Notes: generated by a model from the sequence alone, not told the origin. DNA of 64,000 nucleotides from Sesamum alatum (GCA_034509735.1 JACGWO010000010.1:8631193-8695192); one strand, 5' to 3'; shown: positions 19,721 through 31,409, counted from the first letter of the stretch. Numbers and translations are program-made.

Positions 19721-21560
19721 TTGCGAGTATTGATTTTTGTTCAATCCTCAAGATGCAACATTGATCAAATCCAGTCTTTTGGGCAATTCGATGATCCCAG
19801 ATACACTCATTTGGCAGTACAACGAGCAGAGAATTTTTACGGCCAAGTCAGCATATCACTTGGCACACCAAGTTATGGCCACATTCGGACACAAAGCGGA
19901 CGGACAAAGCAGCACCCTTATCTTTCATTTGGAAGGCGGTGGTACGACAAAGGTGAGGGTCTTCATGTGGTGTTTCTGTAGTACCAACGAATCAGAATTT
20001 GCAACGCCGTAGATATAATGTCGATGGCCAATGCTTGACGTGTGGGGGACATCTCGAAGATTTGAAAAATATTTTTCTAGACTATCTCTTTGCTCGGCAA
20101 ATGTGGGCTCTTTCCCACCTACCTTGGCTTCTTATCCCAGATTGGCACGACAACGCGGAGGGGTGGGTAAGGCATGTTCAACATGGGCTTGCGAACATGG
20201 TTCAAAGTATCGGCCGATATTCGATGATATCGGCCGATACGTATTCGGATCGGCCCTTGCCGATCCGATAAAATCGACCGATACTAGATATTATCCGAAA
20301 CTATAATGTATCGCCGATATTATCCGATATCATCCGATATTATCACCGATACAATGATATTATCGCTCGTATCTGATATTATCGCCGATAATATCGGATA
20401 TTATTGGCGACACAAAAGTTGAAATTTTCTTCCGAAAACGCATGGTTTTTTTCTTGAAATTCTCTAAACTACTTTAAAAATCAACCATGCATAAGTTGTT
20501 TTGTGATTTATTTGGTCATTTGGAGTGTTTGGAAACATGCATTAGTTTTCTATTGGAGCTCACATAGTTGATAGAAAGAAAATTAATCTGAGAATGTTTG
20601 TGTGCACTTAAGATTGTTGGATAATGTTGGCTAATGTGTTGCATGGATTTAATATGAAATTGGTTCATGGCATCAAGCTTGAAGATATATGCATGGAGGA
20701 ATTGGATAAACTTACTAAACATTCTAAAGAGCTTCTTACCATTATTATAAAACTTACATCATAGACAACTTTTATTGAATTTTCACTTATTTGAGAAATA
20801 AATATAGTTGATGCAATAGATTTCGTGTGCTTATGTTTTAGTTTTATATATGTATTAATCTTTCAAGTACTTCTATGATTAATTTAACAATGTTTAAAAC
20901 CATAAAAATTTTCATTTGTAATATTAAATAGAAATATGTGATATTTATAATTTTTATAATTTTAGTAATTTTTTTAGAATTTTTTTAAGTATATAATATA
21001 TTTGCTTCGTATCACCCGATAATATCCCGATACGCCGAGACCGATGTGGAACAATACCCGCCGATATTATCACCGATACCGCGACTTTGAACCATGCTTG
21101 CGAATGACCAGTTTAATGGATTCATCATGATTTGCTGGGGCGGAGATGCAATAAGTTGGTGATGGAGAATAAAGTAAGTAAGCGGATGAATGAATGAGCC
21201 AGTTTAATGGATTCGTCATGATAATGCGGTCTCTGTGAAACCTCCAGCTTCTCATCCCCCAAGTGTATGGAAGGCACCAGCTGCGGACGTCATCAAGGTG
21301 AACTTGGACAGCTCGTTTCATCACAGGAAGGGTGGCGCAAGAGTGGGGATCATTGCTAGAGACGAACACGGTACGTAACTGCATTGTGTGGAAGACGGCT
21401 TTCTTCCAGGAGTTACAGATGCCGAACATGGCGAGGCCTTGGCGGCCAGAATGGCAGTGGATACGTACCCAATCAAGGCAAGAACCAAATGAGTCTCTAG
21501 ACGCGAAGGCATTGTACAAGAGCCGATTATTTGGGTCGGGCTTGAACTGCCCAGGATTTT
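19721..21560 (+). pseudogene. LINE (plant L1) 3' fragment: zf-RVT and RNase H remnants
   Basis: The fragment starts inside the zinc-binding domain found after L1 reverse transcriptase (IWQYNEQRIFTAKSAYHLAH, about 19805-19865) and continues with CLTCGGHLEDLKNIFLDYLF (from about 20032). It is then interrupted by the hAT-like element at 20196-21096. Past that, frame and sense resume (GLAN + DQFNGFIMICWG). An RNase H-like segment follows at about 21260-21460 (VNLDSS, GIIARDEHG, then in a shifted frame AEHGEALAARMAV). Frameshifts show it is dead. Upstream reverse transcriptase is missing, as expected of 5'-truncated insertion or decay. No poly-A tail was located. Confidence 0.72.
20196..21096. mobile_element. 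hAT-like non-autonomous transposon, 901 bp
   Basis: It has perfect 13-bp terminal inverted repeats: CATGGTTCAAAGT (20196-20208) and ACTTTGAACCATG (21084-21096). An 8-bp target duplication CTTGCGAA flanks it (20188-20195 and 21097-21104), the length typical of hAT elements. Removing the element and one target copy restores the LINE reading frame. Subterminal regions are packed with TATCGG/CCGATA motifs, including two perfect TATCGGCCGATA palindromes (20208-20219, 20228-20239). The centre is AT-rich and lacks a transposase, so it depends on another element. Confidence 0.85.
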
Positions 21561-22324
21561 TTTAAAATACTTTTTGGCCATCAGTATTAACTATTAAGTC
21601 TACCACCTCCAGCATCTCATCACTCGGTTAAACGTTCATGTCATAAAGGTAGATTGCTCACCTTAGTTCAAACCCAAATCAAATTAAACTCAAATATTTC
21701 AAAAAAATAGATCCTCAACAACAAGGAAAAAGGTCAAATAGTTCGTGGGTTTGACAGTGCACACTACCATCGAGAACACTGCCGCTATAAAGATCCCTTT
21801 GGCGAACTCGAACATGATGGTGGTTGAGAAGGGGTAGTCACTGTCGATGCAGTTGTGGAGTTGGCCAAAGACAAGGAGGTCGATGACGGTTCGAGGAGGG
21901 TGGTGTTGTAATAGATGTGGCCAAGGAGTTTCAGGGGGGAAGTATGGAGAAGGTGTCATAGGCATCGGTGGTACGTCTGAATCCTGATTTTTTAAGTCTA
22001 AGAGAAATGGAAGGATGAGGGTGATTTATTCAAACCGTAGGATCTTGATTTGATCCAACAGTTATAATTTTTTAGTAAGATTGGGTATTAGTAGGTAGAG
22101 ACCCAGACCTAGGCCCAATTTATATTTCTTTAATGGGTTGGGTCCAATAAATATTTATGAGCCAAGGTTTGAGTTTAGTTTTTTTTTTTTTTTTTTTTTT
22201 TGGATATGGGTTTCGATAGGGCAAGGCCATATCCATTGATAGGCCTAGTTCAACTACATTCAACCTTGAATTGTGTTTTATAATTTTGTTTGAGCTCTAA
22301 CATATTTTGATTTTTATCTTGTAG
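21561..22324. other. Intergenic, with a moderately GC-rich stretch and a T25 run
   Basis: An 88-codon minus-strand open frame (21699-21965) has ordinary composition but no family I recognise. A T tract at about 22179-22201 followed by GGATATGGGTTTCGATAGGG may be the 3' end of a minus-strand, heavily truncated retroposon. Confidence 0.3.
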
Positions 22325-22456
22325 ATGGAATATGGGAATTGCTACTTTTACAGGTATTGGAGTGTTAATGGTGTGATCTTTTCGGAGCTATTTAATTTTA
22401 ATGCGCCGCACCACTTTTACTGCTGCCACCACCACCGTCACAACAAGTACCTCTAA
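22325..22456 (+). pseudogene. Decayed extra copy of the second exon of the MBD-like gene
   Basis: After an acceptor-like TTATCTTGTAG, ATG opens a frame with YWSVNGVIFSELFNFN. This aligns with YGCWRVNGVLFPEPLNFNFP at 28449-28583 on the minus strand. The proline-rich half has diverged into a His-rich frame ending in TAA. It is in the opposite orientation to the other two copies. Confidence 0.5.
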
Positions 22457-22773
22457 GAGCATAAAAGGCATGACAAATCTTTATTTCTTTCTTTTTGCTT
22501 CCTTTTTTTTTAAAAAAGAATACACACTTGTAGATCTTTTATTTTAAATATAAATTTTATAAGAACTGCTGACTTAAAAATGGTATGTGCTCAATTTGAA
22601 ATTGTAAACACAATTCCTTCATTTTTTTCCTTTGATTTTTTAAATAAAGCTTTTCGAGAATTTAAAATTGGCCTTCACAATATCTTTTCTTTTCTTTTTT
22701 ATGTAAGGTTTGATCTATAATGTAAGGTTTGATCTATAGAAAATATTCTCTCTCTCTCAATATATTGATGAAT

Positions 22774-23079
22774 AGTAATGAGAATTTATTATTGGCGACA
22801 ATTTTGTAAGCTATGAATTAAAATTATGGTAAATAATTATTATTAATTATGGTTAAGCAAACAAAAAAAATTCTTATACACCATGGAACTATTTTTGGCA
22901 TGGATATATATGATCCATAGTAAATATTTTTGTCATACTTTTAGTCATGACAAATGTTTTCACCACACTCACAAAACTACGGCCGACAACCCTAGTGTGG
23001 CATGGTCAATGACTATTTAATAAGGCTATTTATTTTTAATCTTGACACTTATAATTGTTAAATTTCGTCTAGTGTAGTG
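22774..23079 (-). mobile_element. Small CACTA-type non-autonomous element, copy 3 (degraded)
   Basis: On the minus strand it starts CACTACACTAGACGAAATTT and carries the same inner phrases as the other two copies (AAAATAAATAGCC, GTCATGACTAAAAG, TTGTCGCCAATAATAAA). The far end lacks a clear TAGTG. About 306 bp. Confidence 0.5.
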
Positions 23080-24249
23080 GGAGTTACATGCCTATCAAAA
23101 TAATAAAGTCTCAATTTTAAAATTTATTGAAGGCTGAGTTTTCGCGTGAAATTAATCATCCAACTAAATTATATTTAGTATACGCAATGCAATCTATATA
23201 TATACAATTTAATTTTAATTATATATCATCAATCTCAACAATAAGTCTAATGTTTGTAAAATCTCTTAAATTGCCAAGGATGGTACAGCTCATTTGTAGA
23301 GTAATGTGGAAAAGTCATTTTATGATGTATATAATTGCAATGTGTATTAGATATAAGATTCCTATATCTATTATTTATGTGGTAAATTAAATATTCATTG
23401 TCTGTTAGTAGCTATCGTCTGTAAGAGTTTATGGTGGACTTTTATAGTTAGAAACATGATTTCCACAATACACTTTGATTATATTAGCCAGATTGTTGCA
23501 ACACCGGAAATATTTGTTAATTTGGACACGAGTATATGTTTAATAAATACTCAACACAAAACACTTTGTGCCCACATAAAACGATGACACAACTCAAATG
23601 ATGGAAACAATGCAGATCTTTATTCAACGATTCAACTATACTCAACCTTCACTTCTATTTTATAATTTTGTATAGACTCTAGCATATGATAATTTTCACC
23701 TTCTATACAAAACCAATATTAGAGAGAGACTATTTATTTTGATATGCTAGCAACACTTTCGTCGTCACCACCATCACAATAAGGTTTTCATTGTATATGG
23801 ATATACAGAATTTGTTAATGTCTAGGTTACATTCTTGAGCTACTTCTCCAATAGTCTTAACTTGATGCTTTCGAGAATTGAGACTTTATTGCTGGTTGGG
23901 TATGTAACTCACATCCACGAATCATTAGTGTTAACAAATACAATGAGGCTGAGGGGGTGAGAGAGAGAGAGAGAGATAGTATTAAGATGGAGAAGAAAGA
24001 ATTTTTTCCACAGATCAAGTCCTGTATCAATTTTTTTTTTAAAAAAAAAAAACAAAAAAAACAATCAGGACCACTAATTTTGATTTTTTCTAAAACGCCT
24101 TATTTCAAAATTTGAAAGGAAAAAAAAAAGAGTCGTGTTTACACTTTCAAGATTGAGCAATTCCAATTTTAAGATAGTACTTCTTATAAAATTTATATTT
24201 AAAAATAAAAGATCTAAACAAAAGAAGAAGAGCAAAATCGGTCACATGG

Positions 24250-24279
24250 GTATATATATATATATATATATATATATTT
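24250..24279. repeat. (TA)n microsatellite with adjacent GA repeats
   Basis: About 14 TA dinucleotides, followed a few bases later by AGAGAGAGAGAG (24289-24300). At the equivalent place in the second duplication copy the TA run is absent. Confidence 0.8.
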
Positions 24280-24333
24280 GAAAGAAAAAGAGAGAGAGAG
24301 AAACAAAAAGATAGAAAAACAGATCTGCCATGC

Positions 24334-24481
24334 CTGTTGCACCATTGGAGGTCTTGTTGTGATGGTAGTGGTGCTGATGGTGGAGTTGGTTCCGAAAAAT
24401 TACTATTAAGTAGCTTCAGAAAGAGCACACCATTAACCCTCCAACACCCGTAGAAGTAGTCTTTTCCAATATTAGTTCCAT
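24334..24481 (-). pseudogene. Decayed copy of MBD-like gene exon 2
   Basis: Translation in one frame gives DYFYGCWRVNGVLFLKLLNS followed by Pro/Ser-rich sequence and QQDLQWCNRHG. The start ATG (24479-24481) is out of frame with this, and the donor CAG|GT has become CAG|GC. Paralogue of 28449-28583. Confidence 0.6.
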
Positions 24482-24808
24482 TGAGAGTGTGAGCAAAGAA
24501 TGGACAAGTGATTATTTATGTGAGTGTGTGTATAAATATATAAAGAGTGAATATAATAATGGAGAAAAATCTCCCTAATGATATTCACACTCACTTATAT
24601 GAAAGGTTTAATAACAAGAAGTAAGGATGATGCCACATCAACAGATTGTATTGATGTGGCATGATCCTCACCGTTTGTTATAGAACACTAAGTCACCAAG
24701 TGTAGGAAATATTTTCTAAAGAACATTCCTTTACATGTCCCGATGGATGCCTATAATACAATTACTAATTAGTTTGAAAAAAGAGCTAAAGCCAAAAAGG
24801 AAAAAATT

Positions 24809-25087
24809 AACAAGAACAAGAGATAAACATAACTTTAATAGGGGATATGAGTGTATTTATGACACAGGAGATTATGTCAAAATTCAAAATATTTCAAATC
24901 AACAAGAACAAAAGACAAACATGACTTTAATATGGGATACGAGTGTAATTATGACACAGGAGATTTTGTCCAAATTTGAAATATTCCTTAATCAACAAGA
25001 GGAAGAGATAAACACGACTTTAATAAAAAAAAAAAAATGAGTGTAATTATGACACTGGAGATTGTGTCCTAATTCAAAATATTTCTA
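24809..25087. repeat. Tandem repeat, three units of 92-93 bp
   Basis: Units begin at 24809, 24901 and 24994, each with AACAAGA, TATGACACAGGAGATT-like and AAATATTYC phrases. The duplicate locus near 29140-29236 has a single unit, so the array grew after the segmental duplication. The open frame across it is a by-product. Confidence 0.8.
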
Positions 25088-25090
25088 GTT

Positions 25091-26300
25091 TGCAATAATC
25101 TAAATAACATATTATGGTTATAGAAATGTTGCTTTGAAATAAATAAAAAGAATCCACCAGTTCTTATTTATGGGTCGTGTGCAAGAGGTTCTATTTTTTT
25201 ATTTTTTCATTTTTGTTAAAAGAACGGTGAGAGGTTAAATGCATATATGTGTGTGTTGACTATAGAGTAGCTATTTTAGTTTGTTGAATTCTCCATGGTA
25301 GACATATCAAGAGGTAATTCACGATGAGTTGCAAATAAATATAATACCTAATTATAAAATAAAAACTATTATAGTAATTTATGACATCATCAAAATTGTT
25401 ATTTCTGTTGAATCTTTAACAATTTCTATGACAGTTTTAACTTGGTGCATAGCTTTTTAATTACCTAATTTCACGTGAACACTCAAACTTCAACAAATTC
25501 ACATAATTGAGAGTTTATTGTTTGGATGGGCATGTGACTCCCATCCACAACTCATTAGCATTCACCAATATATTAAGGAGGCAGAGAGAGTCCTAAGATG
25601 GAGAAAAATAATCTTTCCCAAAGATCGAACTTGTATACACCCACAAACCTGCACGTCAAATTTTAGTGATATAAGATGTATAATAAAATTTTAGATGATT
25701 TTTTTGGAAACGGTACATTAAAGTAAGTGCTCACCGGAGTCTAGTAAATCACACGGTACATAATGAACGTTGCAACGTCGTTCATAGATCGGATGGTTTT
25801 GTTGACCTTTTCATGGAAATAAAACTAAGAAGAAGAAATTTTAGTTAGGAAATTAATACAAGTGAATTTATTTATTGGAACATAAATAATTAGAACTCTT
25901 GTTAATTAGTAGATAGATCCTTACGAAAAAAAATATACATCTAAATCAAATAGACAATATTTTAAGAACACACTATTTACAACATCCAACTCTTGGATGT
26001 CATATAAATATTTTATAGCTTTGCGAACTACTTTTTGAAAATAAATAAAATTTTCTCTCTAAATATTCATGTCATGAATGATGTAATATATGATGATGTG
26101 TCGCTAAGACAAAATCATACATGATAATAGCTTTATGTCGAAATATATAACATGTTTCATGAAAGTAAATGCTGTCTACTATATTAAGAACTACGATAAG
26201 ATGAAAAACAAAGAAGTCCAACATACAAGATTTTCCGTACTGTTTATAATCATACACAAGTCTATGAAATAGTCTAACTTTGATTTTAATGTATCTTTTA
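25091..26300. other. AT-rich region with a partial third duplication copy
   Basis: 25230-25660 repeats 27680-28160. A possible last exon of the MBD-like gene lies at about 26100-26176 on the minus strand (see that gene). Otherwise nothing is recognised. Confidence 0.45.
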
Positions 26301-26814
26301 TAATGTGTCTACTTACCTAAGGGAAGCATGTAGTTATATTAATTAATATATTGTCTATATCTACTTAACCAAGAGACACACGTAGTTATATTAATTGGCG
26401 TATCTTATGTTTCTTTGTATCTATTTAACTAAGAAACACATGATAAAGAGACAAGTGCAGTTATATTAACTAACGTATCCTTTCTATCTACTTATCTAAG
26501 AGACATGTGGTTAAGAGTATGTGCAATTATATTAACTAACGTATGTTCTGTATCTACTTAACTAAGAGACACAAGTGGTTGTATTAATTAACTAACGTAT
26601 CTCCTGTATCTATTTAACTAGGAGAGACGTAGTTAAGGGACACGTAAAATTTTATTATATAGCATATCTTCTGTATCTGCTTAACTAAGAGGTGCATGCA
26701 GTATATTAATTGACGTACATTTTGTTCTATTTAACTAAGACGTGCAGGTATATTAGCCAATGTAGCTTGTGTATACTTAACTAACAGATGTGTGCAGTTA
26801 TATTAACTAAAGTA
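26301..26814. repeat. Degenerate minisatellite, nine units of 46-67 bp
   Basis: Nine units are anchored on CTACTTAACTAAGAG-like phrases starting at about 26309, 26361, 26421, 26488, 26554, 26610, 26677, 26727 and 26773, alternating with GTTATATTAACTAACGTATC-like phrases. The last unit runs straight into the splice donor of the MBD-like exon 4, so the array fills the start of the following intron. Confidence 0.75.
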
Positions 26815-26815
26815 C

Positions 26816-28702
26816 CTTTTCGGTCTTGGTGGTTCCCGTACGTTCTCTAACCTCAATAGTCCATCTGCCGTCCAGTCGCTCTTTCATTGACAATGGATAC
26901 TTGCTTTCTACATCAGGATAGACTTCTTCAGTCATCGGGACCACCACTCTTTGCCCCAGCAGGATTTCTTTCGCTTCCATCTTTCTTCTATTCAATTTCT
27001 CATATGGCAATAACACATAATATGTTGTCTTCCCTGTTGCAATCTTTGGTGCAAGAAAAAAGAATATACATAAGAGGGTAAATACTAATTTTTGGTATTT
27101 TATATATCTCAAGTTTGATTGTCTTTTTTAGTTCCTTTTTTGTGTTGCAAAAATGTTAGAAGATGAAGTCTTTTGCTTTTCCACATTCAAATTCAAATGT
27201 TAGAATTATTTCTTTTATGAATTTCTTGTAGTAGCTATAAACAAAGTATATATGACTTCAAAAAGATGAAACTAAAGCAACCTCTAGCATCTCCAAAATA
27301 TATTCAGACTGTTCTTCGCATCTTAAAAGTTTGAGTGAAACTGCTCTAGATTCCACAATTCTAGATGCAACTAGATCGCGTTTTCTCCTTTGTGTAGATC
27401 CTACATTGCTTGATTGTGCTTCCTCCTGCAAGAATTGAATCTTAATTATTAGTTAATGAAGTGGATCAATAAACATAAATTAAAAGGGCGAGAATGATTT
27501 GTAATCCATGTGCCAAGTTCTTTTGGCTTCAAAAAGAAAAATTACGAAAACATGCGACGTCAAATGATTAATAGAATAAGCATATTCGGGTTTGGAATTG
27601 ATGACATAACAATACAACTATATGCATATGTATAAAGTGTTCATTCCGATAATAGATTTGCTCTTAGTTTCTACTTTGGTATATCCATATGTGTGTGTTG
27701 ACTATAGAGTAGTTCTTTTGGATTGTTGAATTCTCCATGGTAGACATATAAGTTGCAAATAAATATGATACCTAATTAGTTCTGATTATAAAATAAAAAC
27801 TATTATAGTGATTTATAACATCATTAAATTTATTGTTATGGTTGAACTTTTAACAACTTTTCTGACAGTTTTAACTTCATGCTTAGCTTTTTAACCTAAT
27901 TTCACATGAACTCTCAACCTTCAACAAATTCCAAGAATTGAGACTTTATTATTTGGATGGGCATGTAACTCCCATCCACAACTCACTAGTGTTCACCAAT
28001 ATATTTAAAAGAAAAAACAAGAGAAAAATATATCGGAGAGAGAGAATCATAACATGGAGAAGAAAGTATTTTCAATAGATTGAACCCTGTATCCCCCTCA
28101 AAAGAAAAAGAAAAAAAAAAGAGAAAAAGTCTTAAGATGGAGAAGAAAGAATCTTTCCACAGATCCAACCCTATGTCCCAGAACAAAAAAAAAAAGGAAA
28201 GAAGATAAATTGAGAAACCAAATTTTGATTTTTCTCGAAAAGCTTTATTTCAAAATCAATGGGAAAACCAACAGAATTGTGTTTACGATTTCAAGATTGA
28301 GTAGTTACCAATTCTAAGATGGTACTTCTTATAAAATTTATATTTAAAATAAAGATCTAAACAATAGAAGAAGAGTGAAGTTGACACACATTTATATGTT
28401 CTTTTAGGGGAAAAAAGAGAAACAAAAAGAAAGAAAGATCTGCCATACCTGTTGAACTCTTGGAGGTACTTGTTGTGATGGTGGAGGTGGCGCCGGAAAA
28501 TTAAAATTAAGTGGTTCTGGAAATAGAACACCATTAACTCTCCAACACCCATATAAATTGTCTCTCTCCAAGGTTGCTTCCATCTACAGGTGAAAATTAA
28601 CATATGTTAATTCATGCAAAACTATAAAGATTTAAAGGTTGAATGCAGTTAAATCACTGAGTAAAGATCTACATTGCTTCCATCATTTGAGATGTGCTCC
28701 AT
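26816..28702 (-). CDS. Probable methyl-CpG-binding-domain-like protein gene (partial model)
   Basis: Four phase-0 exons are supported: 28673-28702 (MEHISNDGSN), 28449-28583 (45 residues; YGCWRVNGVLFPEP then Pro-rich), 27282-27425 (48 residues; RRKRDLVASRIVESRAVSL, basic then helical), and 26816-27043 (76 residues). All inner borders are GT/AG. The last exon ends LDGRWTIEVRERTGTTKTEK, like the first half of an MBD (GW.VEVR.R..G...K). A minus-strand frame at about 26100-26176 reads IYFHETCYIFRHK, like the second half (YY...G..FRSK), beyond the minisatellite intron; its splice phase does not fit cleanly. An MBD would bind methylated DNA in the nucleus. The N-terminal part is unknown to me. The gene may be decaying: its 5' half was duplicated repeatedly nearby and the 3' end is unresolved. 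Confidence 0.45.
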
Positions 28703-28847
28703 CTTTTCTTATGCGCACAAAGTCTTGTGTGAAGTATATGTGTGTTGAGAGAAAGCGAGAGACAGAGAGAGAATGGCGGAGAAAGAGATAACTGAGAATG
28801 GAGAAGACAAAGACAAGAGGGTGAGCAAGCAAGCAATTATGTAGGTG

Positions 28848-28880
<33 letters not shown>

Positions 28881-29300
28881 ATTTAAAAATAAATGTAATG
28901 GAGACAATTCTCACAATTTTATTTGGTGATATCCACACTAACTTGTATAAATTTTTTTTATAACAAATAGTAAGGTAATGCCACATCAACAGATCATAAT
29001 GACGTGGCACAATCCTCATCGTTTGTTAAAGAACACCAAGTGTAGGAAAATATTTCTAAAATATATATTCTAACCGGTCCTTGAATAAATGACTAGAATG
29101 CAACTTCTAATTTACTAAAGAATTAAAACCTAAAAGATACAAAAATAAAATCAACAACAAAGGATAAGCACAACCTTAATAGGAAATATGAATGTTTTTA
29201 TGACACATGAGATTGTGTCCAACATTCAAAGTATTTATAGTATTGCAACAATATAAATAACATATTCTAACTAAATTATGGAAAATGTTTTAAATAAAAA
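27660..29300. repeat. Segmental duplication, copy 2
   Basis: The intact-looking partner of 23.64-25.09 kb and 25.23-25.66 kb. It contains exons 1 and 2 and the promoter side of the MBD-like gene, a (GT)n run at about 28853-28880, and one unit of the 92-bp repeat. Confidence 0.6.
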
Positions 29301-29654
29301 AATCCACCATAAAGTTTTACAGACCAAAACCACTCACTAACCATGTATAATTAATTTACTATACATATTGCAACAAGATACATTTTAAAATGACTTTTTC
29401 ATATTACCCCACACTTGTGTTGTACCATTGGTAGCAATTTAAGATATTTTAGAAATATACTTTTTAAATTGCATGTGTATAGACTGCATTTTGTATTTTC
29501 TATTTTGGATTAAATGTATGTTTTCATAATCTTTTTATTTCTCGCGATTTCAGTCCATTTGTTTACCAAATTTCACCTCAATCGACGGGAAGTGTGAACT
29601 CCGACGAAAAAAAGACTGCAATTGCAAAAATTAAAAAGATCCAGAACTAAAATG

Positions 29655-30585
29655 CTTTTCTTGAAAGTTAAAGGATAAAAATGCTCGCAGAAATGGATCG
29701 ATAGGAACCAAAGCCGTAATTTAAAATATCACATGAGAGGCACATGCATTTTCCTAGTGAGAAGGGTGAACTCCGGCGAAAAAAAAAAAAACTAAAATCA
29801 TAAAAATTAAAAATATATAAGACTAAATGTTACTCTAGAAAGTTAAAAAACAAAAATGTCAGATGACCTAAGTTACGAGATCAAAAATACATTTAAGTCT
29901 TTTTATTTGTGTTATTGTGCACACTAAATCAACCATGATGGTTTGGCTTGTGCATTACAAAGTTTTAAGTTTTACGTGTAATTATTCATATATTAGTAAT
30001 TAAATGAAATTCAACTTGATGTAAAAGTAGGTATCGATTATTTTCCAGACACTACAAGAGATATAATTATTTATCATGACAATTGTCATGGTTAATAATA
30101 AATAGTCATTAGTTATTGACGACGACCACGCTACGGTTGTTGACCGTGATTTTTGCGAAGGTGGCTAAAACATTTGTCATGGTGAAAAGCTACGACAAAT
30201 TATTTACCATGGCTCTTAGTTGTGGCAAATAATTTTTCTATGGTGAAAAAATTAGTTTATTTGCACCAATTTTAGTTATTTACCATAATTTTTAACCATA
30301 ACCTTTTAAATCGTAGCCAATAATAACTTTTTTTCTAGTGTGATCACATTCAGCTACAATTTAATTGCATATAGAAATGGACAAATGTATTAATGATTAG
30401 AAGTATGTGGATCATTAACTTGGCCGTACCATCATAGATAATTAATATGACTTTCCTTATGTACGAAATCTTCAGTACGAACATACAATTTTTTCTATGT
30501 ACGGATATATAATTTTTGTTGTGTCCGGATGTACATAATTAATTGATGTCTAGATATGAGATATTTACAATATCTGCAGAAGACA
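29655..30585. repeat. Duplicated repeat block, copy B (uninterrupted)
   Basis: It matches 3838-4034 plus 10509-11240 plus 11767-11800. It shows the empty site of the 4035-10503 retrotransposon: the text around 29857 runs straight from the left-flank to the right-flank sequence. Some neighbouring phrases (GTGAACTCCG.CGAAAAAAA) occur twice within the block. Confidence 0.7.
30050..30340 (+). mobile_element. Small CACTA-type non-autonomous element, copy 2
   Basis: Starts CACTACAAGAGAT and ends TTTTTTTCTAGTG, the best-preserved ends of the three copies (CACTA...TAGTG). Flanks are AGA and TGA, a weak 3-bp target match. 291 bp, no transposase. It moved with the duplicated block, so copies 1 and 2 reflect one insertion. 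Confidence 0.65.
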
Positions 30586-31409
30586 ACTAGATGGAGAAAA
30601 TATTTTTTTATATTTATGATATAAACAAATCTCCCATCTTTCTGTAACTTTACACTAAAAGATCTTTCTTGAGTCAGCATATATAAAGGAAATTTCCATG
30701 CACTTCAAGAAAGGAAAATGCAATCACCATGTAATATGGGACATGTGGTAAACACCTTTCTATAAAAAAAAAAAAAATAGTAAAATGGAGTAAAAGAGAC
30801 CCAGAAGCGCATAATGTGGCACAAGCGTTGTTCAAGAGAATTTAATCATTTTATTTTTATATACTATATATGTATACATACATTTTATACATGTTTCTTT
30901 TATTTAGTACATATTTACTATATTGCATATAAATATGTTAATTTAAAATAAAGATTTTATTTTTTATAGTTATAATATATGTTCAGAGAGAGAGATGGCC
31001 GACAGTGGCGGAATACAAAACAAGGGAAAGACGCGGGGCGGGTGGGGTGGATTCAATAAATCAGCGGCTATGGAGAAAGGAAAGGAAGAGATGGAAGAGA
31101 AAAGACAGCGAGATAGGAAGGGGGGACGGAAGAGGATGATCATAGAGTAGGGAAAAATAGGTGGCGGGGGAGGACGGCCGATCAAAGAGCTGGGGGTGAT
31201 GGCAGCGTGGCAACAGGGGAAAAGCGAGCATCGGTTCAAGGGGGCAGGTTGATGGCATTGAGGGGTGAGGGGAAGAAGACCGACAACGGGATAGGGGTGG
31301 AGGGATATGGGGGCTAAAAAATAGTTTTAGGGTTACTTTATAGTTATTTTATGAAATTTATATTATTTCTTAATTTATATTATATATCAAAATACCTTAA
31401 AATGATTTC
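30586..31409. other. Intergenic, with a purine-skewed stretch
   Basis: 30990-31315 is rich in A and G on the plus strand and unusually GC-rich for the neighbourhood. Pro/Leu/Ser-rich minus-strand frames there look compositional. No gene recognised. Confidence 0.4.

Larger units (their letters stand above)
23640..25090. repeat. Segmental duplication, copy 1 (matches about 27.86-29.24 kb)
   Basis: Shared phrases in the same order include GGTTGGGTATGTAACTC/GGATGGGCATGTAACTC, AGATGGAGAAGAAAGAAT, the decayed exon, the GT/TA microsatellite zone, ATGCCACATCAACAGAT and CACCAAGTGTAGGAAA. A shorter third match is at 25230-25660 against 27680-28160. This points to repeated local duplication of one gene's 5' half. 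Confidence 0.6.

Noticed and set aside
21699..21965. 88-codon minus-strand frame with hydrophobic stretch
   Set aside because: No family recognised, no splice or start context; left as unassigned intergenic DNA.
24735..25040. 101-codon frame
   Set aside because: Spans the 92-93 bp tandem repeat, where the period does not preserve frame; compositional.
26301..26814. CRISPR-like repeat array
   Set aside because: Units are degenerate, 46-67 bp, without constant repeats or unique spacers, and lie in plant nuclear DNA; a minisatellite fits.
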